Assembly: GCA_024803745.1 (NCBI GenBank)
Contig: JANJXV010000189.1
Coordinates: 1,812,861-1,876,860, forward strand
Length of the DNA: 64,000 nucleotides
Origin: Megascapheus bottae
Taxonomy: Eukaryota > Chordata > Mammalia > Rodentia > Geomyidae
Reading direction: 5' to 3'
A program made the position numbers and the translations under genes. The notes under the pieces are model-generated. The model saw nothing but the letters and a program-made list of their open reading frames with translations. It searched no databases and was not told the DNA's origin. Below, piece by piece: positions 46,115 to 57,639 of this stretch (positions within the stretch are counted from its first letter, which is position 1; the number at the start of each line of letters is the position of its first letter).

Positions 46115-46322
46115 TTTTGAATGCTGGTCCTAGAGTTTGAACTCAGGACCTGGGCTCTGTCACTGAGCTTTTTTGCTCAAGGGTAGCACTCTACCACTTG
46201 AGTCACAGCTACACATTCCATTTTTTTTGGAAGTTAATGGGAGATCAGAGTACTGTGATCCTCAGATCTCAGCCTCCTGGATAAGTAGATTACATGAGTG
46301 AACCAGCAACATCTGGTTACAA
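46115..46322 (-). mobile_element. B1-ID composite SINE, diverged
   Basis: Reverse; GGTCCTAGAGTTTGAACTCA ... ATGAGTGAACCAGCAAC. Confidence 0.75.
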
Positions 46323-46648
46323 CCTATAAAACTGAACAAAGGAAATTTCCAAGAGGGCTACTCCCTTCAAAGAGGCATTTCAGTTTGCCAAGAGCACTGG
46401 TTTTAAATCCCAGTAGCAATGGAAGGAAATGTGTCTAGGCACTCACTTGTTTTCACCCCCGGAAGCACCTGCAAAAGGTTTGGTGTCCTGGCCAAAGTTA
46501 CTGTCCTGTCACTGAGGCCACACTGGCGCTGGGTCTTTCCTTAAGGAGGAGGAGACAAGGAATTCAGAAGGTGGTTGATCTGATCAGTTTTATTCAGCTG
46601 CACAGCATCTCCATGTTTCTGATTGCTGTCTACATCTTTTGTCAGCAG

Positions 46649-46879
46649 AGCCCCCAGGAGCTGACACAGACACACAATTGGCAGCAGCGCGTGGCTTCAC
46701 TGGCTGCCTCTCAGCTGTGACCTTTGGTGGTGCTACTGCACTGAAGGCAGCTCTGCGCCCAGGAGGAGCCACCCAAGTCACCATCCTTGGCTCAGTAATT
46801 GCTACCACCAGCTGCATGGAGGGAGTGAGGCCAGGCTCCCCAGTGTGGGAACTGACGCCCAGCCACCCAGGAGGTGCAG
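46649..46879 (+). CDS. CNTNAP3: CNTNAP3-like exon 22: end of LamG4
   Basis: 231 bp, acceptor TTTGTCAGCAG, donor CAG|GTGTGT. It reads GADTDTQLAAARGFTGCLSA, VTFGGATALKAALRPGGATQ and SPVWELTPSHPGGAG. GFTGCLSAV.FG and LKAALRP are the closing motifs of LamG4. GC-rich relative to its introns, as CNTNAP3 is here in other mammals. Open, phase 1 to phase 1. Confidence 0.9.
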
Positions 46880-46917
46880 GTGTGTGGTCCTCAGCTGTTC
46901 ATTATCTGGTCTCTTCC

Positions 46918-47120
46918 CCTTAATCCTCACTACTTAGGAGACTTAGATCTGAGGATCACAGTTCAAAGCTAGCCTGGGCAGGAAAATCTGTGAAAACTGG
47001 AAATGAAACTTTGGTTCAAAGTGATAGAACCACTAGTGTTGAGCAAAAGAGCTCAGGGACAGCATCGAGCCCTGGGTTCAAGCCCTAAAAGTGGCTCATC
47101 ATCATCATCATCAACAACAA
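46918..47120 (+). mobile_element. B1-ID composite SINE, 5'-shortened
   Basis: AATCCTCACTACTTAGGAGAC start; tail contains (ATC)n. Confidence 0.75.
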
Positions 47121-48140
47121 AAAATTTAAGTGTGTTCTCAAATCCTGTCTACTTAATTTTTTTTAGTAGAAGTGTTCATTATAATGCAAAATGAATTTAA
47201 AATGAATTTAAACTTTTGTTAAATAACAACATTGTACAACTATGAAACAATAATAATGAACTCCTACCAACCATAAAGTACCACTTTCTCTAGAAAATAG
47301 AATTGTATAGCTGATACCTTCATATCACAGAGATCAGAGTTCATAGTCAAACTGATTATGGCCCAAAAAGTCTGGTCTTTGAATTATGAGCTCATGGTGA
47401 ATACTAGTAGCCAGATTTCAAAGGAAAAGAGTCACACCAGTGGGTCCCCTGAGGAATCTTACTTGGCTCCTCACAGAGAGACAAGTAGAATTCAGAACCT
47501 CTAAGGACAACCATCTCTCCAGTTCTTTTGTGTCTGCCTTTGATCCTGGCTACTTGCTGGGTAGAGTATATTGACTTTCAGTGTGGTGCTCGTATAGAAA
47601 AACTCACCAAATCTACATCTACATGTAAAGTATTCAGTCTATATAAAGAATGATCTCAACAGATACATTTCTCTGAATGCTGTATTTTTCTTGCAAAGGG
47701 AAACATAGCAGAAGGTGGAGGTAAACTAAAAAAAAAAGAAATAAAGCCTGGCAAACCAGAGCTCTTAGGGAGCACAGTGGATGAGTAAAGAGGTCAGACA
47801 GACTGAAAGACAGGCTTGAGAACCTGTCAGAAACACATTCATGGTGAGATTATGGAATGCATCAGGCTCCCATTCAAATCATCTCAGACTTTCTGGAGTG
47901 AATATTCAATTTTTTAGGACCTCATTGAACTGCACAAAAGCAACAAACAAAACAATAAAGTGATCCAGAGTTAAAAGCATCCAGTCGCATTTATGAATGT
48001 TAGATATACTGCTGGGCTGCTGTAATGTCGACAATAATTGTCATCAAATAACTTGATTAACATTAGGTTATTTACCAGTGTTCTCACTTAGATTTAATAG
48101 TTTTAAAGCAAAGCCCTTAGAACTACATATAAAAGTAGCT
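47121..48140. other. intron 22/23, mostly unrecognised
   Basis: Only the putative exon 23 trace at 47769 was noticed. Confidence 0.45.
47769..47818 (+). pseudogene. CNTNAP3: possible decayed exon 23 (juxtamembrane), stops in frame
   Basis: After GCTCTTAG the inherited phase reads GSTVDE, matching the start of the juxtamembrane exon (family [23 protein letters not shown]), then TAA at 47786-47788 and TGA twelve bases later. No better candidate was seen between exon 22 and exon 24. The match is short, so this may be chance and the exon may be lost altogether. Confidence 0.35.
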
Positions 48141-48142
48141 GA

Positions 48143-48365
48143 AGCAAGCCAGTAGTGGTGGCTCCTGCTTATAATCCGAGTTACCTAGCAGGTAAAGATG
48201 AGGAAGACAACAGTTGAAGTCTAGCTTGAGCAAAACTGTGACACTCCATTTCAGCGAATAAGAAGTTGAGTTTGGGGTTTGAAATTCCAAATATGTAGGA
48301 AGTATAAATAGGAAACTCATGGTCTAGGCCAGCCTAGACAAAAAGAGACACTTTATTAAATAATA
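48143..48365 (+). mobile_element. B1-like SINE, old, with (AAT)n tail
   Basis: AGCCAGTAGTGGTGGCTCCTG start; tail AATAATAATAATAAT near 48360. Confidence 0.55.
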
Positions 48366-48862
48366 ATAATAATAATAGCTATAATAAAAAGGGTTGGGAG
48401 TATGACTCCATAGTCCAAGCTCCAACCCATAATATGTTATTAAGTACAGCTATCACTAAGTATAATTATTCACCTCTGTCCTATAAAAGGGTAGAAAAAG
48501 GCATGACCCCAGAGGGCAGCTACTCCGAGCTATCTGTGGGCCTCATCTACATCACCTGATTTCAGTCAGCATCAAAGTAAAACTTGGTTAAAGTGTTTTA
48601 TACAACAACCTTGGACTTCTCTGACAGAATTGCATACTCCTAACGAGACCTACTGGTTATTAGTGTAAAGTGGGACATGACTACAAATTTATGTTATGGT
48701 TTTGCTTTCAATGTGAAGTCATTAGCTGAAATTCAATTCCATCTGAAGGGATAGCTATAGATTTAGAAGTGAACGATACTATGATGCATGTAGACACTTC
48801 TGGTTGGGTCCAAGTTCTTAGTTCATTTCTGACAGTATCTTCTGTTTTTTTCTCTCACCAAG

Positions 48863-49037
48863 TGCAATAATAGTTGTTGCATTTCTCTTGATTGGACTTG
48901 CTGCAGTAGCTGTGCATATTTATCAACAACGATGGCTACACCACAAGAACAAGGCTGGTATTGAAAAAGCTGGAGCTAATGTTGAACTCTCTTTAAAAAG
49001 TGAACTCAATGTACCTAACATAGTCAATGAGAATTAG
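48863..49037 (+). CDS. CNTNAP3: CNTNAP3-like exon 24: transmembrane helix and cytoplasmic tail
   Basis: Acceptor TTTTTTTCTCTCACCAAG. The frame reads AIIVVAFLLIGLAAVAVHIY, a membrane helix, then QQRWLHHKNK, the position of the protein 4.1-binding juxtamembrane motif, then LKSELNVPNIVNEN and TAG at 49035-49037. The family tail continues QKEYFF; here the Q codon is TAG and the trace KSVF then TAA follows (49038-49052). The C-terminal PDZ-binding end is therefore absent. Human CNTNAP3 also lacks it, so this may not be new. Confidence 0.8.
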
Positions 49038-49052
49038 AAGTCTGTCTTCTAA

Positions 49053-49430
49053 TTGACAGCTAAGATTTATCCATCACTGTGGCTTTCTTTCCAAGCCTGG
49101 GACTTTCTTAGCAAGCTAGAGACTTTCTTACCAGGCCAGGGATTCTGAGGAGATGAATTTATAGGCCTGGTCCTTGGGGTCCAGGCTGTAGGGCACAGAA
49201 CTATCAACTTACCCATATCCATCATCAGACAAAGTGCTGCAAGGCTTTGCCCAGGTCCCCTTCATAATCTGTTGTGTAGCAGAGACCTAAGTGTGGTAAC
49301 CAATCACAACTGGACACTTTTCAACTCTTCTTGACCTGTTCTAAAATTGGAATGTAATTTGTTTAATGACTGTGGATTTCAAATAAGCACATGATTTGAG
49401 CACATGATTTCCATTATAAATGTCTCACAG
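49053..49430. other. 3' flank of the CNTNAP3-like gene
   Basis: Presumed 3' UTR. A near-repeat of GGGACTTTCTTA / GAGACTTTCTTACCA lies at 49101-49130. No AATAAA seen in this stretch. Confidence 0.4.
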
Positions 49431-49431
49431 A

Positions 49432-49555
49432 GCTGGGTGTCCTGTGGATCAGACCTTTAATTCTAGATACTCAGGGAACTGAGATCTGAGGATCAAGGTT
49501 TGAAGCCAGCCAGGACAATTGAAATTCTCTGAGACTCATTTCCAATAAACCAACC

Positions 49556-49612
<57 letters not shown>
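49432..49612 (+). mobile_element. B1-ID SINE fragment ending in (CA)n
   Basis: GCTGGGTGTCCTGTGGATCAG to CCAACCAACACACACACA; the CA run covers 49557-49612. Confidence 0.8.
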
Positions 49613-49614
<2 letters not shown>

Positions 49615-49835
49615 AATGTCTTACAGAAGCTTGTAAAAACCAAAGTTGGACCCCAGTGTTTTTGTGTTATTTTGACACTTATCTGTACCTTTATAGATCC
49701 TGGGCTGACATTTGCTAAACTGGAAATTGTTCTAAGCCAATCATGGTTTGTTCACCTTTTTGTAAACCAGAGCCCAGTAACAAAAATACATTTGATCACA
49801 GAAAATACAAAGCACATTTTCAAAAACCTTTGGTA

Positions 49836-50025
49836 GGGCTGGTTTGGCCTAATTGTAGAGTGCTTGCCTATCATGCACGAAGACCTGGGATCGATTCCTC
49901 ACTACCACATACATAGACAAAGTCAGAAATGGTGCTGTGTCTCAAGTGATAGAACTCTAACCTTGAGAAAGCCCAAGGACAATGCTCACGCCCTGAGTTC
50001 AAGCCCCAAGACCGGCAAAAAAATT
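49836..50025 (+). mobile_element. ID-dimer SINE
   Basis: GGGCTGGTTTGGCCTAATTG start, AGACCGGCAAAAAAATTTTT end. Confidence 0.88.
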
Positions 50026-50139
50026 TTTTGTATAATTTGTGATGTGTCTTTTTAAAGTCAGCAAAGTATATATTTTAGCAATGAAATAATTATTGAATAC
50101 CAGCTATGACGTTTTACTTGTTTTTTATTTTGCTAGTTC

Positions 50140-50305
50140 GTGGGCAAATAAAAACTCTATTCTTGGGCTTTCTCAAGGCTATAGAGTTCTACCACTTGAG
50201 GCACAGCACCACTTTTGGCTTTTTCTTTGTATGTGGTAACTGAGGAATTGACCCTTTGTGGATGCTAGCAGACACTCTATCACTAGGCCAAACTCCCGGC
50301 ACCTG
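50140..50305 (-). mobile_element. ID-dimer SINE, shortened
   Basis: Reverse; ends ACTAGGCCAAACTCCCGGC. Confidence 0.8.
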
Positions 50306-50524
50306 AAGCTTTGCTTTTGAATCATGGAAACAAAAACTAACAGTAAAACATGTAGAAGACTTATGTAATCATTAGCTTTTTCCTTGCAGTTTGTAATTAT
50401 CATCTTTTGAGATTCTAATACTGATTACCTAATAATGTCATAAATAATATGTTTTCTAGCTATGTGTTTTCTATATGTATTTTCTATGCCCAGGCATAGA
50501 TTCTGGGTTAGTGAAACTCAGTTT

Positions 50525-51015
50525 TTAGACACTGGGCCCACAGTATAGGAGACCCACAGTAGATCTGTCCCCAACCCTATATGCAAAGTGAGGAGGTCTG
50601 ATGAAGGGCTGAAAAAGAACATTTATTACACAGCAACTATGGGAAGACAACATTTTAATACATCTCCAGCTGTCTGCAGCAATGTAGACATTAGCTGTAG
50701 ATTACCTAGGATTGTGGGCAAGAGATGAGAAAGGTCTCTGTCATTCAAACAGTCTCAGGATGGCCTGGTTGTATTGTTATCACTTTACTCTTGGGACAAA
50801 ACAAGAACAATTTGCCTGGTTGGAGATCTCTGGAGCTTGTGATTGTTTTCTTTATGATAAGAACAAAAGCATTTCCTGCTTGAGGGGTAGTGTGCCTTCC
50901 ACACAAGATACTTGCCAGTGAACATTTTCTTTCCTGGAGCCCAAAGGGATTATAAAGTGACATTAAAGAATGGCACAGAGACAAAGTTTGAGGACTTTTA
51001 GTTAATTCACAGGGA
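50525..51015. repeat. interspersed repeat of unknown family, copy B
   Basis: Diverged partner of 36815-37325 (AGAACATTTATTACA, GGCCTGGTTG, CCTGCTTGAGGGGTAGT, TTAATTCACAGGGACC in order). Confidence 0.6.
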
Positions 51016-51601
51016 CCAGCAGTCTTGCTGGTAAGAGTTACCTCTTACACTAACACTGCAAGTATAAACCTCCACATCCACATGTGACTGAAACATAACC
51101 TTACCTTTATTCCCCTTAAATATGAGTTATTTATTCAGCTGGTGTTTTGGCCCTGTGATTCTCTTTTTCTAAAGATCATCACAAAACTTTGGAATAGGCT
51201 GATTTTGTTTTCATTTTTAGGGATTAAAGTACTATTTTGAACCATAGCTCCCTATTTCTCTTTTTAAAACCTTCACCTTCAGGCTTGTCTCAGGGCCAAG
51301 TTACCAGCTCACCTCGTTACCTGGGAACCCCCACAAAGATGTTTGTTTACAGTAAGGGAATTTGCTGGTTGTGTGACCTGACCTAAATGTGTCATTCTAC
51401 TCCAGAGTCTAACACTCTGGGGTTATAATAGAGCACCCCAAACCAAAAGTGCATTTCAGATTAGGGCAGATTTGTATACTAGGAGAGCCGAATATCCATA
51501 TTAAGCACAGAAACTGTTCCAGTAGCTTTTTTGTGACTGCTAGCACTATGTGGAACCCACATTTACACTCAACAGCCTATAAGTATAATAAGAATGCCCT
51601 G

Positions 51602-51784
51602 GGCCGGGAGTTTGGCCTAGTGGTTAAAGTGCTTGCCTAGCATGCATGAAGACCCGGGTTCGATTCCTCGGTACCACATACATAGAAAAAAGCCGGAAGT
51701 GGTAGAGCTCTAGCCTTGAGAAAGTCCAAGTACAGTGCTCAGGCCCTGAGCTCAAGCCCAGGACTGGCAAAAAAAAAAAAAAGA
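51602..51784 (+). mobile_element. ID-dimer SINE
   Basis: GGGCCGGGAGTTTGGCCTAG start, poly(A) tail; AAGAATGCCCTG duplicated at 51590 and 51782. Young-looking. Confidence 0.93.
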
Positions 51785-51927
51785 ATGCCCTGTATTCCTC
51801 CGGTAATGTGCCTGGAATGTGCTCACCAGGAATTAATTAGGTAACTTATTTTGCCCATAATAGGAAGACTTGGATTATATAAACTTAACCTTGCTATTAC
51901 CTTTTAGTGCACAGCTACTTTTCTGTG

Positions 51928-52155
51928 TCCTTTTTTTTTTTTGTAAGTCATGGGACTTGAACTCTGGGCCTGGACGCTGTCCCTGAGCTCTTCAGATCAA
52001 GGTTACTGTGCCACCCACTTTCAGTTTTCTGGTGATTAATTGGAGAGAAGAGTCTCTTAGACTTTTTAGTGCCAAGGCTGGCTTTGAACCAAGATCTTTA
52101 GATCTCAGCCTCCTGAATAGTTAAAATTATAGGTGTGAGCCACTGAGCCTAGCTC
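51928..52155 (-). mobile_element. B1-ID composite SINE
   Basis: Poly(T), GTAAGTCATGGGACTTGAAC ... AGGTGTGAGCCACTGAGCC. Confidence 0.88.
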
Positions 52156-52464
52156 TATGTTCTTCTTATCAATGGCAAAAGATGTCCTGTGTATTTTCAT
52201 TTGTTTGCTTTTCAAAAACCTGTCTCTTCTAATGATTTCTTATTAAACTACCATACATTTATGTGTTCGGTACATGCGTTATCTCAGCTTCTATTAGTCA
52301 AGAGTTGGGCTTTGGTTCCTAGGTCTTTTGCAAAACTGCATAGTTGGGCCACTCAGCTAGGAAAGGATCTTCTCCTCACTCCCTGTGTTTTGGGGGCATT
52401 CACTTCCTTTCTGCTGCAGAATTCAAAGTGTTAGGAAAATGGGGGACAGAGGAAAAGGAAAAAA

Positions 52465-53330
52465 AGCCAGACTCTGGTTCTCCACAGGCTAGCATTGTTT
52501 ATTGAGGCACAGCAGCAAGGGACAGTAAACTTTCCCCTGGAAACAGCAGAGGGATGCCTGCCTGGAGATCAACAGTCCAGGGACAGGGGAAAGGGAGAAA
52601 GATTAGGAGGAGAGATAGGGCCTTGTCTGAGGTTCACAAGGGGGAGCCCATTAAGCTTGAGGGCTCTGTGCTCTGCATGGAGAAAGGCCTCAGAAAGAAA
52701 GAGGGAGGGTAACCCGAGGCTCCATCAGAGACAGCCAGGAGGTGGGCCGCCACTCAGTGGAGGAGGTCAGTTATTCCTGGCACTTCTCCTCTCCTGGATT
52801 TGGGCACCACATTTTAGGAAAATGGAAGAGAAGAGAAAAGGACTCCATTCAATAGGCAGGGCTATGTGAGGCACAACACAAGGAGCCTAACCTCTCCACA
52901 GGCTTGGAGGCTGAGCTAAGATAGGAAGGGGTTCCAGTCAGGGATTTTATAGAGTCTGAGTGAGGAGAACAGGTGTTACTTGAGTTTAGTATAAGGGAGT
53001 GACTGCAGAGCTAGTAGGCAGAGAATAGATTAAGTATTCCCTTATCCAAGGTCTCAAGCTTTTATTAATGTTCAAACAGCTCCACATCTGTCTTGCCTAG
53101 ACCTTCACAGGGTCCAGTCTGGTCTTCCAACCTCTTTAACCCTTTCCTGGCTCCATAGTTCCACCTCACAGCCATACAGGGTAGGCCCTCAGTGGAATGT
53201 TTACAGCCAGATTCAGGTTGGATTGCCCTGCCTATGTCAAGCACTTACATGCATGAGGCAAAAGAGTGGGGTCAACCCTTCACATAGCCTCTCACTTCTT
53301 CATTGTTCCCATGGTTGGTGGCTACCGGAG
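52465..53330 (-). mobile_element. possible retroviral LTR-related sequence
   Basis: On the minus strand it has a TATA-like CTCTATAAAATCCC, and about 420 bp later CTCAATAAACAATGC before a sharp end. Purine-rich and GC-richer than the surroundings. Family and borders not established. Confidence 0.35.
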
Positions 53331-53699
53331 ATAGGCTCTTGAGCGAGAGAGAATTATAGACTAAGTATCATGAGGGTAGTATTCTATCACCTGTGCCATA
53401 ACCTATTACTTAGAAACAACTCTCTGGTTCTGCCTATTATGGCCATGAACTCTGAGGCTGGAAGGTACCTTCTGTTCTATGTATTGATATTTCTTTGATA
53501 CTTAAAATGTGAAGGATCTCTTTTACTGATGGACCCTGGCTAACAGTGGATTTTTTTTAAATGTTCGAAGAGAACGAATAGACAGTAGACAGTATACTTG
53601 GAATTTTGTGTTTCGGCCTTTTCCGGAGACCAGCTAGAGGAGGGGTGAGTCTCCTGAGATTGCAAGCACCAAGCAGCATGACACAGCAGTGACAGTTAA

Positions 53700-54670
53700 G
53701 TAGAAAGCTTTGTTTCTTTCAAGAACATGTTTGATGGTTAAGGAACACCTAAAATTAAGAAAAAACACTCAGATTACAGAGATAAAGGCATGATGAATCT
53801 ATAAATGGTTTAATCATGAGCATGTGATCAATCACTCATTTTTAAGTATGGGCTTGTAAAATGGCAAATTCCAGTCCTCTGGTATATGCTGAATTTTTCC
53901 TCAGAAGTGTTTGAACAATCACATTAAAATACTCATCTCCCATCTCAAATTGCTCCTTGATTCTCATTATAGGACAACGTTTAAGACTTGGTCAGAATAC
54001 TCAAGTTTCAAGACTTTTAATAGAAGAGGCATTTTTGGAAAATGATTTTATTACAGAGTTTTTTAATTAAAGAGGTTTTAAATCTGTTTTGATGCTGAAT
54101 GAGAATTCAGAGAGCAGAGTACTAGTTTATTAGGAGAGTACCTTTGACTTGCCAAATGTTACAAGGCCTAACAAAAGCAGACTTAGTGTAAAATCACAAG
54201 TCAAATGCTAACGATTGGTACATGGATTGCTCTGCTGCAAGACTGGATAAGACACTTCTACTTTCTAGTGCTGCAGGAAACCCACAGTCGTGGGAAGAGA
54301 AAAGAGACAAGGGATAAGGTTGGTGGGATTGAGGTTAGGAAAAAGAAAAGAATTAACATGGAAATATGGGAGAAGTAATGCACCCACTACCTGAAGAATG
54401 TAACTGTAACCCCCTACATTACCCCAACAATAAACTTTTTTAACAAAGAAAAAAATTAAGAATGCATAAGATTACTCACGTGTAAGTGGAATTATCTCTA
54501 GAAATATACACATGACCAAAAAAAAATCACATGTTCTGGTGGAAAATTGTAGAACTTTAGGAGATACAAACAGTTGATCTCCAAAGAGAGTGCCTTTTCA
54601 AAGCTTAAAAGATTCAGCATCATTTTTGGAATGAGGGCCTGTATGTGACTGTGAGTCTGAGTAAGGACTA
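53700..54670 (+). repeat. outer inverted repeat, left arm
   Basis: Matches the reverse complement of 60970-62175 in order, e.g. AATCATGAGCATGTGATCAA, TCCTCTGGTATATGCTGAA, AAATGTTACAAGGCCTAAC, TCATTTTTGGAATGAGGGC. About 85% identical by eye with private insertions. Confidence 0.85.
54240..54458 (+). mobile_element. L1-type 3' end private to the left arm
   Basis: AAGTAATGCACCCACTACCTG ... CAATAAACTTTTTTAACAAAG; absent from the right arm, so it arrived after the duplication. Confidence 0.65.
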
Positions 54671-54970
54671 CTGTCTATCTCCACCACAGATTGTTCTAGC
54701 TCCATGGTCCTTAGTTCTATCTCCAGAGTGTTCCATCTTCTTCCTAGTCTGCCTAAAAGGTGGACACACTCTTAAAGCCCAGGAAGCCCCCATTGCAAGG
54801 CCCTGCAAGCGCCCACTGTGCTGTCTTCCTGGAGCTGCACTTAGCAGGGCTGGGCCGGGCTTTAGGCTTCCCCAGCAGCTTTTCTGGCCTTCCTCCAGCC
54901 AAGCCCTTCATTCTTCTGCAGCTGCCTTGTGGCCTGCAGGGGGGCTGGAGGTGGCTGAGTTCAAAAGTAA
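54670..54970 (+). repeat. inner inverted repeat, left arm
   Basis: Matches the reverse complement of 56780-57235: CTCTTAAAGCCCAGGAAGCC, CTGGAGCTGCACTTAGCAGG, GGGCTGGAGGTGGCTGAG. It lacks about 160 bp present in the right arm. Confidence 0.85.
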
Positions 54971-55460
54971 GAGTTTCCTACTGGATGCCACCAGGCAGGA
55001 TTGTCATGTACCAGGACCCTGAGATTTCTGCCTTGCAGAGCTACAGACCAATGATCCTGGCTAACAGTTCTTTTTTAAAACATTTCTCCATGTACTGTGC
55101 ATTCTGTGAAGAGACACACATGATCCACTATCTCATCCTGTGTCTAGTGAGTGACATTGTATTACATGCAAAGGCCTTTTGAACTTTGTGGTGATGTGTT
55201 TGGCATTCTCCTCTGGCACCCCAACACTTTCATTGGTATCTTATTTTTTTCCTCTGTTAAAGTGTGGACAGGATCAGGTTTTTTTTTCTCCCAGAAAGTC
55301 TTTGTCACAGTAAATTCTTGGGTTTTTATTGAATCCAAGGGAAGATGACTGAGTAGATCCAGGTAAAAGCACGGGCATGAAGACATGACTAATATGTGTG
55401 GAATCACAACACAATTTTTATCTTATTTCTTCTTGTTAGTTGCTTTATTTCCTTTCCCTT
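54971..55460. other. inverted-repeat spacer, no recognised feature
   Basis: No exon or repeat family recognised. Confidence 0.4.
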
Positions 55461-55464
55461 TTAG

Positions 55465-55515
<51 letters not shown>
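55465..55515. repeat. (GT)n microsatellite
   Basis: About 25 GT units ahead of a minus-strand SINE. Confidence 0.95.
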
Positions 55516-55517
<2 letters not shown>

Positions 55518-55750
55518 GATGCATCAGGCCTAAGGCTTGAATTCAGACCTGGGCACTGTCCCTTAGCTTTTGTCCTTCAAGCCTGGCACTCTACACTTGA
55601 GCCAGAGCTCCACTTCTAGCTTTTTGGTTGCTAATTAGAGAAAACGGTCTCAGTGATTTGGATTCCTAGGTTGACTTGGAGCAGTGATCCTCAGATGTGA
55701 GCCTTCTGAGGGGCTAGGATTACATGTGTAAGCCACCAACACCTGACTCT
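55516..55750 (-). mobile_element. B1-ID composite SINE, diverged
   Basis: Reverse; ends GTGTAAGCCACCAACACC. Confidence 0.8.
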
Positions 55751-56779
55751 TCATTAGCTTTTCATAAGTAATTCAAATGCTTAGTGCATACATAAACAGC
55801 ACTACATATTGAGGAGAGACAAAACACAATATTACATTTTCTTTCTATAGTATTTGGGGGAAGAGGGGCTACTATTAGTTTTTGAAGACCAATCTCTTAA
55901 GAACATAAGAGTAGCAAATTAGCAAAATCTCTACTCATTCAAAGTACTGCTCCTTATAAAACCACAAGTACTTCAAAAGGAGCAATTGCTATCAATAATA
56001 AAAGTCTACCACATCGAGTATGTTATCCACAATACTGTGTTCAAGTTTATAAATCACCTGGCCTCCACAGCATCCTGAGACTTCACAGAAAACTAGTGCC
56101 TTGGTGACTGATCCGTTCAGATTTGTTTACAAGCGCAGGTGAAATGAGGAAGCAGGGTTGTCCACTCCTTTATGTTGTGCAACTCGAAATGTGGTGCATG
56201 ATTTAGAAACTTTACTAATAAAAGTCCAGAATCTCAGGCATCTCTCACCATCCCACAACCCAAACCACATCAGAACCCAAACTTTCACAATATCCCCTGA
56301 TGTTTTCTGCACACAATAAAGATTGAGAAAAATACTTGTAAGTCATAGAACAAGGAGACAAGGAGAGCAGTGGGTGGTGTGATGGTGTGTGTGTGTGTGC
56401 GGGTGTGTGTGTGTGTGCGAGTGTGTGTCCAAATAGAAGTCCTTGTCCACTTGCAGTAGCGTCTTGAGTCTCCACGTCTGTTGTCTTAGTGGCTTGGGGC
56501 CATGGCTGGAAATGTGAGGGGGGTTGGGTAAGGACCCAAGCACAAATGGAAAGCTTCTTTTCAGAGATCAGAAGCCCTGAGAGCTCATTTCCCCATCTCC
56601 GGGGTCGGGGTGTATTTCTCCTTGTATTGCCCTCTCCCTCTTCTGGGTCCACTCATTCCCTTCAAGCTGGACATGACATTCCACTGGCATCGGATGTCTC
56701 CCTCCAGCCTGCCGGGCGGTGCCCCTCTCCCCAGCCCAGTGCACCTGGGGTTGGCCTGGGCTTCGAGTGCGTGGCCCAG
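55751..56779. other. spacer, unrecognised; GC-rich from 56585
   Basis: A (GT)n-like run at 56380-56430. From 56585 the sequence becomes GC-rich and joins the right inner arm. Confidence 0.4.
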
Positions 56780-57235
56780 CGCACGGAGCTCAGCCACCTC
56801 CAGCCCGGCTCCAGGCCACACAGCACGCGCGAGAGGAAAACGGACATCGTTGGGGGTGGCCGCAGCCAACTGGGCTTGTGGTGAGCACCACGGGGAAGCC
56901 ACAGGCGGGCAGCCGTGGGCCCTGGGGCCCAGACAGCCCTGGGGCCAGCTGCTCCAGGATGCCAGGGCCAGGGCACAGGGCCCCCGGCAGCAGCAGAAGA
57001 ATGAAGGGCTTGGCTGGAGGAAGGCGAGAAAAGCTGCTGGGGAAGCCTAAAGCCCGGCCCAGCCCTGCTAAGTGCAGCTCCAGGAAGACAGTACAGTGGG
57101 CGCTTGCAGGGCCTTGCAAATGGGGGCTTCCTGGGCTTTAAGAGTGTGTCCACCTTTTAGGAAGAAGATGGAGCACTCAAGAGAAAGGACTAAGGACCAT
57201 GGAGCTAGACAGGTCTGTGATAGAGATAGACAGAG
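56780..57235 (-). repeat. inner inverted repeat, right arm (GC-rich)
   Basis: Reverse-complement partner of 54670-54970. Contains an extra GC-rich segment at about 56826-56986. Overlapping open frames on both strands reflect base composition; no protein family recognised. Confidence 0.85.
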
Positions 57236-57639
57236 ACAGAACAGGGATCGTGATGGGGAAAATGGCCTCTCTTCCCCAGGCCAGGGCTGTGGGCCTGACC
57301 AGTCAGGAGGGCTGAACTCCTGGATGAAGCTTCTGCGGGTCCTCTCACCTCAAACCACCAGTTCCATGCAGAAGATGATTGCTGACAGGGAGTGCCAGCT
57401 TCAGCAGCGCTGCTGGCATCCACAGGTCAGCTCTCACTGAAGCCAGCTTCTCACTGAAGCCTGATGCTAGCAGAAGGCTGCGTTTCTCCCAAGAGGATGG
57501 GAGCAGCTAGTTCTAAACACTCACTCCTCCCCTGAATGGTGTTTCCAAAACCATTCTTCCTGGAGGCGATTTTGGTATTGCTGAATCAAAAGAGAAATTA
57601 TTTGCAGCTATTGAAATCATTGTGTTTCATCTGCAGGGA

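Noticed and set aside
56380..56430. Possible regulatory GT-rich element
   Set aside because: Simple GT/GC microsatellite with no further support.
56662..57153. 163-codon and other long frames on both strands
   Set aside because: Several frames overlap in a GC-rich block; open length there follows from composition and no family was recognised.
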